Source: Erpobdella octoculata
Taxonomy: Eukaryota; Annelida; Clitellata; Hirudinida; Erpobdellidae
Reading direction: 5' to 3'
Assembly (NCBI GenBank): GCA_963978895.1
Contig: OZ022243.1
Coordinates: 2,018,814-2,082,813, forward strand
DNA length: 64,000 nucleotides
Made by a program: the position numbers and the translations under genes. The notes beneath the pieces were generated by a model. That model was not told where the DNA came from. It did not search any database and saw only the letters and a list, made by a program, of their open reading frames with translations. Below are positions 27,003-39,400 of this stretch, in pieces; the first letter of the stretch is position 1, and every line of letters starts with the position of its first letter.

Positions 27003-28619
27003 TTATTTCTTTACCGGTAGTTTCATGACTACAGTTATTTTGGTCGGAAAAAGATGATTCTTAACAACCTTCAAAATCTTCAGCAAGAACTCTAGAAATT
27101 CCACAGCCGTCATCAATGTTACTCCCAGCCAGAGACTGAGACTTCCTCCGACCATGCTGAGTACCGAATCCCAGGTGTAAACCGGCGAATCGGTAATTGT
27201 AATCAGTTGATCCGGCATAATCGAAAACCTCACTTGAAAGAAATTCGATCGAATTGTATTCGTCTTTCTGAAAAAATCGTCGAGTTCGTCCAAAGTGATA
27301 TTACCGGAGTCGTATTTTGCTATATTTATTATGTAATCTTCGAAATAAGCGTAAAGTTTTGTTCCGGGAGTTAAATGATTCCTTATGAACTTGTCGAAGA
27401 AATGTCTGTGATGAGAGACGTGTGGCCATTCGTACAGCGTATGGACCAGTCTGTCGAAATACAAATCGACGCAAGGTTTTTTACAACTTGCCATGCACCT
27501 GTAAATGAGAGATTCGCTGAGAACTCTAGATAAACAGTTCCATTCAGCAGCAGCTTTCATAAGCCTGTTGATTTCTGAAGATGTGTTCAGTTTCAAAGTT
27601 CTCGAAGTCAAAGACGTATTACCGCACGTTGAAAAGTTATCGAGTTTCTTTGGAACGAAAATGTGCGGGCCCTTGCACTGGCATTTGCGAGTAATTTGCG
27701 AGTGGATGCAGTGGAGGGAGCAAGTAAGAATCGTATAGCGAACTCGATCGAATTCTTCGAATACGAGTTTTTCCTCACATCCCTGTGGAGTGTACGGCTT
27801 ATCTAGGATGGTCTTCACGTTCATCCTTACTCTGATGTGCGAGTCCGTTCCCGAACCCAGGTTGAACCCGTCGTGTATGTGAGAAATCTTGCTGGGTAGG
27901 AGGAGGTTTATTTTAACCCCGTCGGTATCCAGCCCTGTGGTTTTGAAATCGAAATCATCTTGAGAGTTGTATAAAGTGTTTGTATAAATGATCATTTCAA
28001 GAGATTTTATGGAGACGTTGCACAGACTCGAAACCTGAAATTTGTAGCACGTGTAGTAGTCCGGATCCCAAAGAGAAGTATTTTCTAAGGAACAGTTTGC
28101 GTTATCGATTACAGCGTCCGAAGAATCCGTAAGTTTGTAGTGGGTAATGAACGGTATTGAATTGCTTGGCTTTTTGCCGAATTTCGGTAGAGACAATAAA
28201 TAATTTCTGGCGACAGCTTGGGCACTCTTTAAGAAGTCAGACAAACCGAGAGGTTTGGGAGTAATTTTGTCGAAAGTTTGGTTTATAATTTTCGTTATGT
28301 TTGTGATTTTATCGAAGTACTCGTTCTGATCCAGATACTCCCCGAAGTCAATTTCCGAGAGCTTCGGTTGCAGAGTACAGATCAATGCCGAAGGAAACGT
28401 CGTGGCTGCTTGCAATCCTCCGTACGAAGTTTTGTACGGGTACGTGTTGTATCTTGCGAACAGTGTTCTCAACTGCCAAACGAGCACTCCGGTGCAGACG
28501 ACTATGGCACATGCCCACATGATTTTCAACGACAGTCGCTTCGATTTGACGATCCGTGAAACGCCTCGTATGGAAACATTGTCGGCGAATTCGACGACTT
28601 CTTCTTTTACACGATTCAT
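27003..28619 (-). CDS. DEG/ENaC-type sodium channel subunit, intronless
   Basis: 538 residues in one uninterrupted frame, close to the usual family length. Two membrane segments flank a large cysteine-rich extracellular domain: TM1 about residues 31-52 (IMWACAIVVCTGVLVWQL) and TM2 near the C-terminus (MVGGSLSLWLGVTLMTAVEF). Family hallmarks are the FPSALIC block after TM1, the cysteine series (CSLHCIHSQITRKCQC, CMASCKKPC) and the GG.L.LWLG segment leading into TM2. Two family positions differ. The N-terminal gating His-Gly motif reads Arg-Gly (SIRGVSRI), and the G-x-S selectivity filter reads G-V-T. Family members are amiloride-sensitive, peptide-, acid- or mechanically gated cation channels; the stimulus here is unknown. 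No intron consensus interrupts the frame. Confidence 0.93.
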   Translation of the reverse strand: MNRVKEEVVEFADNVSIRGVSRIVKSKRLSLKIMWACAIVVCTGVLVWQLRTLFARYNTYPYKTSYGGLQAATTFPSALICTLQPKLSEIDFGEYLDQNEYFDKITNITKIINQTFDKITPKPLGLSDFLKSAQAVARNYLLSLPKFGKKPSNSIPFITHYKLTDSSDAVIDNANCSLENTSLWDPDYYTCYKFQVSSLCNVSIKSLEMIIYTNTLYNSQDDFDFKTTGLDTDGVKINLLLPSKISHIHDGFNLGSGTDSHIRVRMNVKTILDKPYTPQGCEEKLVFEEFDRVRYTILTCSLHCIHSQITRKCQCKGPHIFVPKKLDNFSTCGNTSLTSRTLKLNTSSEINRLMKAAAEWNCLSRVLSESLIYRCMASCKKPCVDLYFDRLVHTLYEWPHVSHHRHFFDKFIRNHLTPGTKLYAYFEDYIINIAKYDSGNITLDELDDFFRKTNTIRSNFFQVRFSIMPDQLITITDSPVYTWDSVLSMVGGSLSLWLGVTLMTAVEFLEFLLKILKVVKNHLFPTKITVVMKLPVKK

Positions 28620-28721
28620 CGCTTGAATTACTCAGCCCTTTTTTAATTTTACTAAAAGAAAGCAAAGGTTTAAGTTTTAATTCCTGGAAGGTGTAATCAA
28701 CCCAACTGTCTGTTCACAGTG

Positions 28722-29246
<525 letters not shown>

Positions 29247-30464
29247 TATATTACACACAGACATATATACATACCTAAATAATTATGTGAAAAGGAGGAA
29301 CTCAGTAAACCTAGAAAAAATTCTATTTTGTCAATATATAGGTTGCAAATTGTAGCACCAACGAACCTTTTATTGGAGTTATATGCTCTCTTTGATGCAA
29401 CATCTGATCAATTAGAACGTTATTTTTCCGATATATAATTAACAACGTATAATAACAAAATTACAGCATACAAATTATGTTTTAAAAATCTGTAAAAATC
29501 AAAATACATTTCGAGTATTATTGTCTCCTGATTTTTTGCGTTTTTTTTGTTCCAAAGCAGCGTTTTAACAGAAAAAATGTAGCACTAAGTAAGAGAAAAT
29601 AGAGAAAAAAAATTCCATTGCAAATTTTTTGTCATTTTCGCATATAGTTATGTTAAGTGATGATGCCTTGGCTGATCTCAAAATTTAGTAAGATAGGGTT
29701 TAGTAAGAAATGGGTTTAGTAAAATAGGGTTGATATGATTTTTATTGTCTCGCAGAAGCTTCAACATTCATCATTTTTTTATTACTGTGTAAAATCTCTT
29801 GACTCATTAACTTAATTCCCTAGACCTTTGTTGCGAGTGGATTCAACGTAGAATCACTTTTTGTCTCAACACCTTCACCAATTAATTAGCTCTAATGGTT
29901 CGTTAACGAGTTTCGGCCAGAAAATTAGAGTTACGCGTTTTGGATTAGTGGAAATCTATTCAACACATTAACTGTCAAGCCGACATCATTGTGATCCTAT
30001 TTTGAATGGCTCTGACAAATTATGGAATCGTCCGAGCCTAATCTCATCAATGCTATGGCAAAAAAGAACGTTAGATTTTGATATTTTTTGTAACTTGTTT
30101 TTATTTTGTGGCGTTACTAGCAGTTACCGAAACTACTAATTTATAGGATTATCTCTTATGTTGGTACGTTGGTATCCTGCCCGTTAATGATTGATAGGAT
30201 ATGCAATGTCAAATGTGTTTTTCCTTTAAAAGACATTACACAAATTTATTTTCAAAATAAACAACTTTCTAAATGTTTCATAGCCATTGTACCCCTAAAT
30301 TATTATTTACTTTATACTAAAATCCTCTTTTCCAGAACGAGAACAGAAGGATTTCTTGACTTGTTGTCATTTCAAAATATCGCTCATACATAAGTCAATC
30401 AATCACATTGCCTAGCCGACGCTTTTGTTGTGCATTTGTGAATATAAATTTTATATTATAAAAT
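29247..30464. other. intergenic, nothing recognised
   Basis: AT-rich, no credible gene. It contains the region 5' of both the DEG/ENaC gene (via the repeats) and MRPL1; no clear promoter motif is visible. Confidence 0.5.
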
Positions 30465-33400
30465 ATGACATCTTTTATAAAAGGATTGAAGGTGCTTTGC
30501 CGTCGAAAAGGTTTTCAGACTTCTGCTCTTAGTTTTATTGATTAGAAGAGATTAGACATGAATTTCTTTAAATTCATATCTGAAAGTACAGTTGTAAGGT
30601 GTCAGTTTAAAAAAGATTTTAAGTTACATATTTTTTAAAAATTTAAAAACACTTTGTTAATTATGATTCAAATATCAATACTGTTTCAACCAATAGATTT
30701 ATTGTCACAGTATTTACTGTTGTTATTTTCAGTTCTTACGCAAATCGCAGAATCCTACACTTCTCCATCAAGTAGCAGCTTGTTCAACTGCTACCAGTGT
30801 CGTTTCAAAAATAGCGGCAAAGCAAGTCATAGGTTTTCGGCACCTCCTGTTGCGAAAGTAAAATCGAGGGAAGATTACATTAAAAAGTAAGAGCGTCAGG
30901 TTTACTGCATTGATTTCTGATTAAGAACGACAAGAAATCGGTATGAACTACGAGTTTAATAAATTGAGTGCAATTGTACAGGAAATTTTTTAAGCACCCA
31001 TTGACACTAACCAGATCATCTTGTTAATTGCCTTAATTTAAACCAGTAAAAGTTAATTTATTTTACATATAGTTTCAATGATTTTTAGTATGTACAACTA
31101 TCACATTCTAAAAATATAAAGTGAAATCCTTTATCAAAGGAAACAAACTGTTATATATGTGCCAAGAGATCATAGCTTCAAAAAAATTTTAAAAGAGAGA
31201 TGGGGTGGGTTTTCAAAGCTATATCTTCAAAGCCTGTTAAATCTACAACTCAAACTTTCAGCTTCTGCTTTTCTTACATGTTCAAAATGAATAAGAATAT
31301 ATTTTGATGAGAAAAAGAAAATCTATTTAACTACGCATTTAAAAATACTAGTATGGATATGAGAAAAATAGAAATCTGAATCTTATAACATAGCACATGA
31401 ATATACAATTCATCAGGCCTTCAGCTCTGGAAACGGAAGTTGTTCAAAGTGTTTCCCTGCCACCGCCGCAAGATGACGTCTACAGTCGCAAGTATTTTTC
31501 ATCACCTCCTCTGTCATTCCTCGAAGCCATCAGGAACCACAAAGACTACGCCAGTGCCGAAATGACGGACAATCTAGACGGTGTCGTCATTCTTGATGCT
31601 GAACTCGATTTAACCACCAATAAAAAGGTTTTTATGGCACTGTGAATGAAGCATTTTGGTATTTGTTCAGTCATTTTTTTTTAACTTTAAATTGAATTTT
31701 TTTAATTAAATATTAATTTTATTATCGTGTTTAGACGAAGTTTTTTGGCGTTCCGTCTGGAATAATTCTCCTCCCTCACAGTTTTGATCATTTCTATACC
31801 GGAAGAGTTTTAGCTATTACGAAGGTTGGTTGGCTAGTGGCTGATCCCTGATCCAGCTAGTTGATTTCATCGTTTACTAACCACAATGCAGCAACTGGTT
31901 GTTTTTATGCTTCACTGATCATCAAGATTTATTTTGTATATCTTCATCTTAGCCATTGTCAAACAGCAACAGCTGCTTAATTCATATAGCACCATGAATA
32001 ACAATGCTACTTGAATGGCACTTTTACGATGTTGTCAGCTTGCAGATGAGACTAGGGCATGCAGTGTTGTTCGATTAATTATAATTTTTTTGGTGTTTTT
32101 TCAGGAAGATGAAGATATGATGAAGGCCACACAAGCAGGTGCTGTATACACGGGAGGCCTGAGCTTGATTAAAAAGGTTAAATGTGCTGTTCTTGTAGAA
32201 AACATTCCTCCATTTATAAATCAGTTTAAAACTTTATTGTGTACTCTGAATTCAGATTAAAGATTGAAATAAGAAAGAAATATGAGTTACTAAAGTTAGA
32301 AACGAATAAATGAATCCAATTTTTTTCTTTTATCAGTTGGAAAAAGGTGACATAAAGCGAGACGATTTCGATCACATCGTCCTCAACAACGACATGCTCT
32401 TGGAAGCGGCCACCATCAAAAATCTTTTCAAGGACAGATTTCCGAGCATAAAAACGGGTAATTATAGACCTCGATGTGCCTATAACGATTGAAATTTCGC
32501 GAGAAGGAAAATTAAAATTCAATCCCTATCCTTATAGAACACAATTAATTCATTGGTGTTGTTGCTGCATCTTATTTGCTTAATAATTGATTTAATTTAT
32601 ATTAATTAATTTCATATTCATTATTAATTTGATATCAATATTGCTCATCGGTTTTCGTGTCATGAGTATTTATTTACGTTTCTTCCAACCTGCCTGCCCT
32701 ATCCTTGTTCAGGAAATCTCGGCACCGACGTTGAAGGAATGGTCAGGCTGTTCACGTACGGCAAAGAGTACGAAGCGAGGAAAACTTCCAATCCGGCCAT
32801 CGGGAGACTGACTTTTCCGATCGGGAAGGTTTTTTATGTCGTCGATATTATTACTATTAAAATTATAAAAATAATGGAGTAATAATGATAATCAATCTCT
32901 CTAAATATATGCAACTGCATCACAGATAAACAGTTTAAAAAATGCTTGTAAAAGGGGGATTTTTTGGTTATAGAAGCAAATTTGCTAAGTTTATTGGTTT
33001 CCTTCAAAACTACAAGACGATTAAAACTTCAGCTACCAATCAGCATTTGGTCAAAAACAGAAAAAAGCGGAATGAACTACTGTGTCCGGTCAACCGCATC
33101 TGTTTTCGAATACAATATTTAGTAACATAGAAAATATTTAGTGATTTAAATCTACCTTTGATGATGTAAGCTTCATCTGGTTAGCTGGTAATTTTTTACA
33201 GATCAGTATGGAAGACGAGCAGCTGCTTGAAAACATCAAGGCCATCTTGAAAACCGTAAACGAACACAAGGCCCAGATAGCAGGTGTGTTTTATCAATAA
33301 TTGGAAGCCATGTTTGTGTTTTATCAATTATTGGAAGCCATGTTTGTTGTTTTGATCGAGTCCGAACAATTTGTTTTGTATTAATCGTCTAATTAGTGCA

Positions 33401-33865
33401 AAAAGTAAATAATTAACGTATCATTTGCTCATCTGCGATCGATTGGGTGCTAGTTTAGCTGTGTTGGTAGGCGTGTTAGCCTTGAATGTGAAAGCTTCAC
33501 GGTTCGACCCGCACTCACTGCCTTGTATAGCCCACGTCTACGGAAAACTTAGCGGAGTAAAATCATTTCTATCTGTCGGGCGTGTAAAAGAACAGCGCCG
33601 TTGAGCTCTAGAAAAGGCGCTATATAAATTATCAAACATTTTTTTAAAACAAACGTTACGATCTTATTCGCACGCAGGACGAAAGTTCTTTTCGAAGTTG
33701 TACTTGAAGTGTCCTCCGTCGAAGGAGGTCTTCCTCGTGCAGGACGAAAGCATCATGCCCGCGTCCACGAAATCGAAAAAAGGAAAAGGTAAGCAGGCAG
33801 AGGAGGAGGTTCTGCCAGTGGAAGAAGAAGAACAGGATGAGGAAGAGGTCAAGGCCGCAGCTTGA
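30465..33865 (+). CDS. MRPL1: mitochondrial large ribosomal subunit protein uL1m
   Basis: 359 residues. Exons: 30465-30510, 30733-30886, 31417-31627, 31735-31824, 32105-32176, 32337-32457, 32713-32828, 33202-33283 and 33678-33865; all phases agree and the sum is 360 codons. Exon 1 encodes MTSFIKGLKVLCRRK, a basic mitochondrial presequence. The L1 fold is recognised from ATQAGAVYTGGLSLIKK, the GNLGTDVE turn, GRLTFPIGK and ISMEDEQLLENIKAIL, in the order found in bacterial and mitochondrial L1. The protein binds 23S-like rRNA and forms the L1 stalk at the ribosomal E site. The last ~50 residues are a non-conserved tail, a lysine-rich stretch (KSKKGKGK) followed by an acidic run. The start was chosen because it gives a presequence and joins exon 2 in phase. 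Confidence 0.92.
33449..33645 (+). repeat. tRNA-derived SINE in MRPL1 intron 8
   Basis: The head has box-like tagctgtgttggtagg and GGTTCGACCC (B box). The body ends in 'aaaaggcgctatataaat', a tail shared by many animal SINEs. Plus orientation, inside the last MRPL1 intron. Confidence 0.7.
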
Positions 33866-33925
33866 ACTCTGCTTCGGGCTCGACAAAATTATGTTCCTGT
33901 AATTGTGTAGTGTTTGTTTACTATA

Positions 33926-33931
33926 AATAAA
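33926..33931 (+). promoter_or_regulatory. polyadenylation signal for MRPL1
   Basis: AATAAA about 60 bp after the MRPL1 stop codon, followed by a T/G-rich stretch (gtcttgtttagtgttttt). Confidence 0.7.
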
Positions 33932-34065
33932 CTGTCTTGTTTAGTGTTTTTGATCCGTTTTTAAATGTGTAGTTTGAATGATTATTTAATTTACTACCAT
34001 GGCAAATTCAAATGACAATAACAATGTAATTATATAAATATACTGTGAGATGGCTTTGGCCGTCG

Positions 34066-34226
34066 AGTGGTACTTCCCACGAACGACCCCCCCCCCCATT
34101 TCCGACCGTTTTTTCGCTGACGGATTGTTTTCCAAGCCCGACTAACGCCCCCTATCATTTAAGACCCCCTTTATACGACCGGATGTTTGGGGCCATTTTC
34201 AGGGGTGTAAAATAGGGAGTACCACA
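34066..34226. mobile_element. putative small inverted-repeat element
   Basis: GTGGTACTTCCC at the left is mirrored by GGGAGTACCAC at the right across ~160 bp of C-rich sequence that includes a poly-C run. The outer ends do not match well and no target duplication is clear, so the class is unassigned. It lies between MRPL1 and the rod gene. Confidence 0.45.
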
Positions 34227-34489
34227 CTGTATAATTCAACACGAAAAAAAAATTGTCCGGGCACTATGTTGCTGAGATGAGGAAATAACTGGCTGCTTCT
34301 GACCAGACAACTATCCTTGAAGATGCTTCGTAAGAGACGCTTTAAAATTCTAATGATTTGAATAGTTTCGTTTTTTCTTGTTAGATAATAATAAAGTGTC
34401 TAATGAGTGGAAACACAGTTCTATTTCCTGCCGCTGGATCAAATCGGAATTACATCTAAAAAAAAAGTGCGAATTTAATTTTAAATTAA

Positions 34490-34685
34490 AACTAACATGG
34501 TTTAGAGTGGTTCAGGAGAATGAAGCCTGCCAGTGTGAAGACCACTACAACAATTTTAAGCAGTTTTTTATGGTACACGCGTCCCCACATCTCCTACAAA
34601 CGCTGGTGGCGCCAGTAAGATTCGAACCGCCGTCCTTTAGGCCAACATGCAAACGCTTCATCGCAATACCACCAGCGCCGTTTTA
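34490..34685 (-). repeat. tRNA-derived SINE
   Basis: On the minus strand 'ggcgctggtggtattgcg' begins a head with B box GGTTCGAATC, followed by a body ending in 'gtagtggtcttcacac'. The same head and body, plus orientation, occur at 41136-41290. The rest of 33932-35449 shows nothing convincing; a short TA run lies at 35245-35262. Confidence 0.7.
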
Positions 34686-35449
34686 TTAAAGCATAAAAAC
34701 GTGAAAAGATCTAGGTTAACCATGCTTTAGGTACTGCAAACGGTTATAGAGATTGCATGATGGAAGCCTATAAGACTCTCACAATACCTTATGAAAGCCC
34801 TCTTCATTTTGAGGCGGAATTAGAAATCAATGAGTAACTTTGATTGTTTACATATCACAGAATAACGCTGCTTTAAAAGCTTATCTGTCTTATAATCATT
34901 CATGGATCACAGGCCGCTGATTAATATATTGCTCGCGTACATCATTGCATGCACGGTTAAACCTCCCAGGCCTACACGTGCAGTAGCTCGCCGACTACTA
35001 ATCGCCTTAGCTGCAAGTGTGCATATACAAAGTAAAGTTTGCTCAACCTGCTGCAGCAGCAGCTGAAAAAGTTTCTTTTCCACGCTTTCTAATTTTTGAG
35101 TTGCGGCGACTTCGCTCCTCTTTCTCCTGAATACGTTTTTTTATGTTTACAAAATAGGGTATATCGTTTCGCTTAAACCCGTGATTACTCCTGCAAAAAA
35201 ATTGTTATTGGATCCGACAGTGGTTTGTTTAAGTTTTGAATAGTATATATATATATATATATTTCTTTAAGCATCACAATCGATATTGCATTCTGGAAGC
35301 ACGTTGATGTGAAGAAAAAGAATAATATAGTTAAAGATAAGAGTTGCGGGTTTTTTTTACTGCAATAGCAATTTTTTCTTACGATTTCCGATTTCTGTAC
35401 CAGGAGTAGAAAACATACTTTTCCTTTCTAATATTTCGACTACAAAAAA

Positions 35450-36177
35450 ATGACGGATTTTGAAGGAGTTTATCAGGTAATTTTGTTTTAAAGTTAACCA
35501 TTGGAAATTAATTATCTTCTAATATTTTCTAGTGCATCTTTGACACACGCGCATAATTGAAGCGATCTAAGATTTCTTTAATATCCATAAGTGGCGAGCT
35601 ATTTCTTTATCGCGGTTGATTTCCACCCTTCTTCTGACCTGAATCAGTCAAACCCAGGAAGTGGAGAGCTAGATATATTATCCATGATTATCAAACAGTT
35701 CTAGCCTATTAATAATAATCCTGGTTTTTGATTTTTAAACAACATCGGTTCTCCAAGAACTCAATTTAAATACAATAGTTAATAGAGATATTTTTATTAA
35801 TGTTAAAATAACTAATTATTATTGGCTGGTCACTAGTGGTCACCATTTGTTTACTTAAATGGATCGTTCTTTTTGAAATAACGATTTGTTAACAGCAAAA
35901 TATGAAAAATTTCAAATAATATTTTGATGAGTTTTCAAAAATATATTTAATTAGTTTAATTTATTTCCAGAAACGCACAGAAGAGCTCGAAGAGGAGCTG
36001 AGAGCAGAACGTTCAGCCAGAAAATGGGTGAGTGAATGACCGTGTGTACGTATTCTGTACCTATGTGTATGTGTTTACCTGGAGTTGTTTGTCACCGGTT
36101 GGTGTACCTACGTTTGTTATGTATGTGTGTATTGTGTTTGTATGATATGTATGTATGTATGTATGTATGTTTGTATG

Positions 36178-36208
<31 letters not shown>

Positions 36209-36258
36209 TGTATGTATGTATGTATGTATGTATGTATGTATGTATGTATGTATGTATG

Positions 36259-36297
<39 letters not shown>

Positions 36298-36354
36298 ATG
36301 TATGTATGTATGTATGTATGTATGTATGTATGTATGTATGTATGTATGTATGTA

Positions 36355-36403
<49 letters not shown>

Positions 36404-39400
36404 ATGTATGTATGTATGTATGTATGTATGTATGTATGTATGTATGTATGTATGTATGTATGTATGTATGTATGTATGTATGTATGTATGTATGTATGTA
36501 TGTATGTTTGTATGTATGTATTTGTTTAAGCAATTGTATGTATGTATGTATGTATGTATGTATGTTTGTATGTATGTATTTGTTTAAGCAATTGTATGTA
36601 TGTATGTGTATGTGTATGTGTGTGTGTGTTATCAACTGTACAATCTGTACATGTGTAGATCGGAAATAAGGTTAACAATCCTTTCACACATACTTTGTCT
36701 GCGATGCCTGCAACTGGTGAAAGGATACCTACAATTCCAGTAGACGTTTTACGCCAACTGGAGCATAAAAACAGCTTCGAAAAAAGTTAATTCAGTTACC
36801 CACATCAATTTACTTCAACTTAGGTCGACATAATCTGCTATTTTCAAAAACGAATTCACGTTATACTGACTATCTGTTTTTAGTTATTTTTTGCTCTTTA
36901 ATATTACAGAAGAATGTGACTCATTACTGGCAGTGTAGAATAAAAGTTTACACGACCTGAACAATGTTTTGTATCGTTTTCATAAAATACTTAAACCCTA
37001 ACGTGAAAAAATAGCAAATGAAATATGACTTTAGAAATGATCATTCGATTGCTTTAAGTGATACGAAATAACGAATAGATGTTAAAAAAAAGACAGGGGT
37101 CAGGTGAGGTCAAAGCCAAGGCTTGTCAGACTGAACAAGGTGGGACACTCTTTACCCAAAGTTTTCAATCACCAAACAGGCGGAAAAACAACGAGCTGAA
37201 ATGCAACGAGAGCTGGAAATCCTCACAGAACACCTGGAAGAAACGGGCGGCGTGACCCAGGCCCAGGCGGATGTCAACCGAAAGAGAGAGGCAGAGATTC
37301 TGAAACTTCAGAAAGAACTGGAAGACGCTCACGCTCAGAGCGAAGCTCAGCTGGGACTCTTCAGGAAGAAACAGCAGGAAGCTTTGAACGAATGCGCTGA
37401 GCAGATGGATCTTCTGCAAAAGGCCAAACAAAAGTGAGTGTCAATAATTCGGCATTCTACACTGGCGTGGCATAGGTACGACCCGCTTCGGGGGGCACTT
37501 TGATGAGAAGGCAGAACAAAAATTGAAGGGGAGTCGGAAAATTTTTTGGAAAAAACGTTTTGGTTGATTAGATTTTACCTCCACCCGGTCACCGACATTT
37601 TTGGAGACAAATTTCATCCCCCCTCCCCCTCTGATTATCAACTTTTTCGGGGGTTCGAGGCTCCTACCTCGGAGGGTGCCCAAAACACACGCTATAATAC
37701 GCTACTGACATTCTATCATATTGTTTTCAACAGTGACTTCTCGAGACAGTATTAATTTTAAAAAATTTTAATAACTTTAAAAAATGTTTTTAATAATTAA
37801 AATTGACATTATTAATTTTAAAATATTTAAAAATTACATACATTTTAAAAGCTTTAAAAACTTTATAAAATGTTTTAAATAATTAAAATCGACATTCAGG
37901 CTGGAGAAAGAAAAGGCCATGTTGAGAAGTGAGGTTTCTGATTTCTCAACGCAACTCGAAGGGAACATGAAGCAGCACAAAGTAGGATGTGATTTATATT
38001 CGTTATTATGAAAATAATTCTACTCGTTCAGCTAGTTCTCTTTTTTTTTTTTTTTTTTTAGTTAAGTTATGCTGATAGAAAGTTTTAATTTACTTTTTTA
38101 ATTCGTTAACCAAGGTTGCTATTGAAAAACTCAACCGCCAAATTGAAGCTCAAGCTAACGAGTTCACAACTAAGGTTTCATTCCCTCTTTTTTTTCATTT
38201 CGAGCTTTTTGAAATTTCTAAGAATTAATAAAAAGTTTTATAACTTTCACTGAACTTCATAGCTAAGCGACATTCAGAAAGAAGTTGCAGATGCAAACCA
38301 GCAAAAGAGTAGACTTCAATCGGCAAATTCTGAACTTATCAGGAGAACAGAGGAGCTAGAAAACCAGGTCAGTACGATGAATGATTAGCGCATCAGTTTG
38401 AAAACTCATCAAAGTGGTTGAAAATTTAGCCGCCAATATTTTCCTTCTCTCAGTGGCGTAGCGAGGGTATCTGGCGCCCGGGGGCAAGGTGTACAAAATG
38501 CGCTTCCATCTTCTAATGTCTTCCCAATTGGACGACCAAACCGAGGGTACCGAGGGCGCCCGAGCCATATCCGGGGCTCGGTGAGCCTCCTCCTCAAGAA
38601 TATTTTGGAAATCACTTGTGTGAAATAGTGCAAAATACAATTTTTTCATTTTACATGTTCAAAAACGACTAAAATTTAGTAAAATTGTTTTCCTTCCTTT
38701 TGCCTTTTGCCTCACCCAGAGCCTTGTGCCCGGGAGCAGATGCCCCTTTCTGTTCCCCCCTTCGCTACGCCACTGCCTTCTCTTATCTACCCGAGTTTTC
38801 GAACCGTCCGTAGTCTTTCTACTGTTCATTCGTGTTATCAATTACGCTAGGTTAGCCAACTCATAAGGACAAGGCAGTCGCTCTCACAGCAGCTCGAAGA
38901 AGCTAGGAATACCACAGAGGACGAGTCACAGCTGAGAGGAAAGGCGCAGGCAGAAATGAAAGCTATACAGGTAAGTTTAAGGCATCGAAAAGATGAAAAA
39001 AAAGTTAATTTATTATTCAAAATTGGTGCGTTTATAAAAAAATGTATTAAAACTTTTGTATACCTACTTAAATATTTTAATTTTTAATAACACGCCAGGC
39101 TCTTATGGAGCAGCTAAAAGAGAAACTTGAAGACGAGCAGCTGAGCAAGGCCGACTTGCAGCGTCAGCTGACCAAAGCTCAGAACGAGGTGTCCAGCTTG
39201 AGGCAGAAACTCGACTCGGCCGAAAGTAGCGGAGTTCAGCCGGAGGAGCTGGAGGAGTTGAAGAGGAAGATGGGAGTCAAAATCCAAGACGGCGAAGCTC
39301 AGCTGGAGTCGGCTCTTACGAAATTAGTCGGTATGGAGAAAATGAAGAATCGACTGCAAATAGAGCTGGAGGCCATTGCTAGTGATCTCGAAAAGGTTTT

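Noticed and set aside
28278..28665. Overlapping frames on both strands across the DEG/ENaC gene
   Set aside because: Shadows of the 538-codon channel frame, without homology of their own.
35030..35140. Possible antisense coding stretch (KRIQEKEERSRRNSKIRK)
   Set aside because: A short open segment with no supporting splice sites or neighbouring exons; could be chance.
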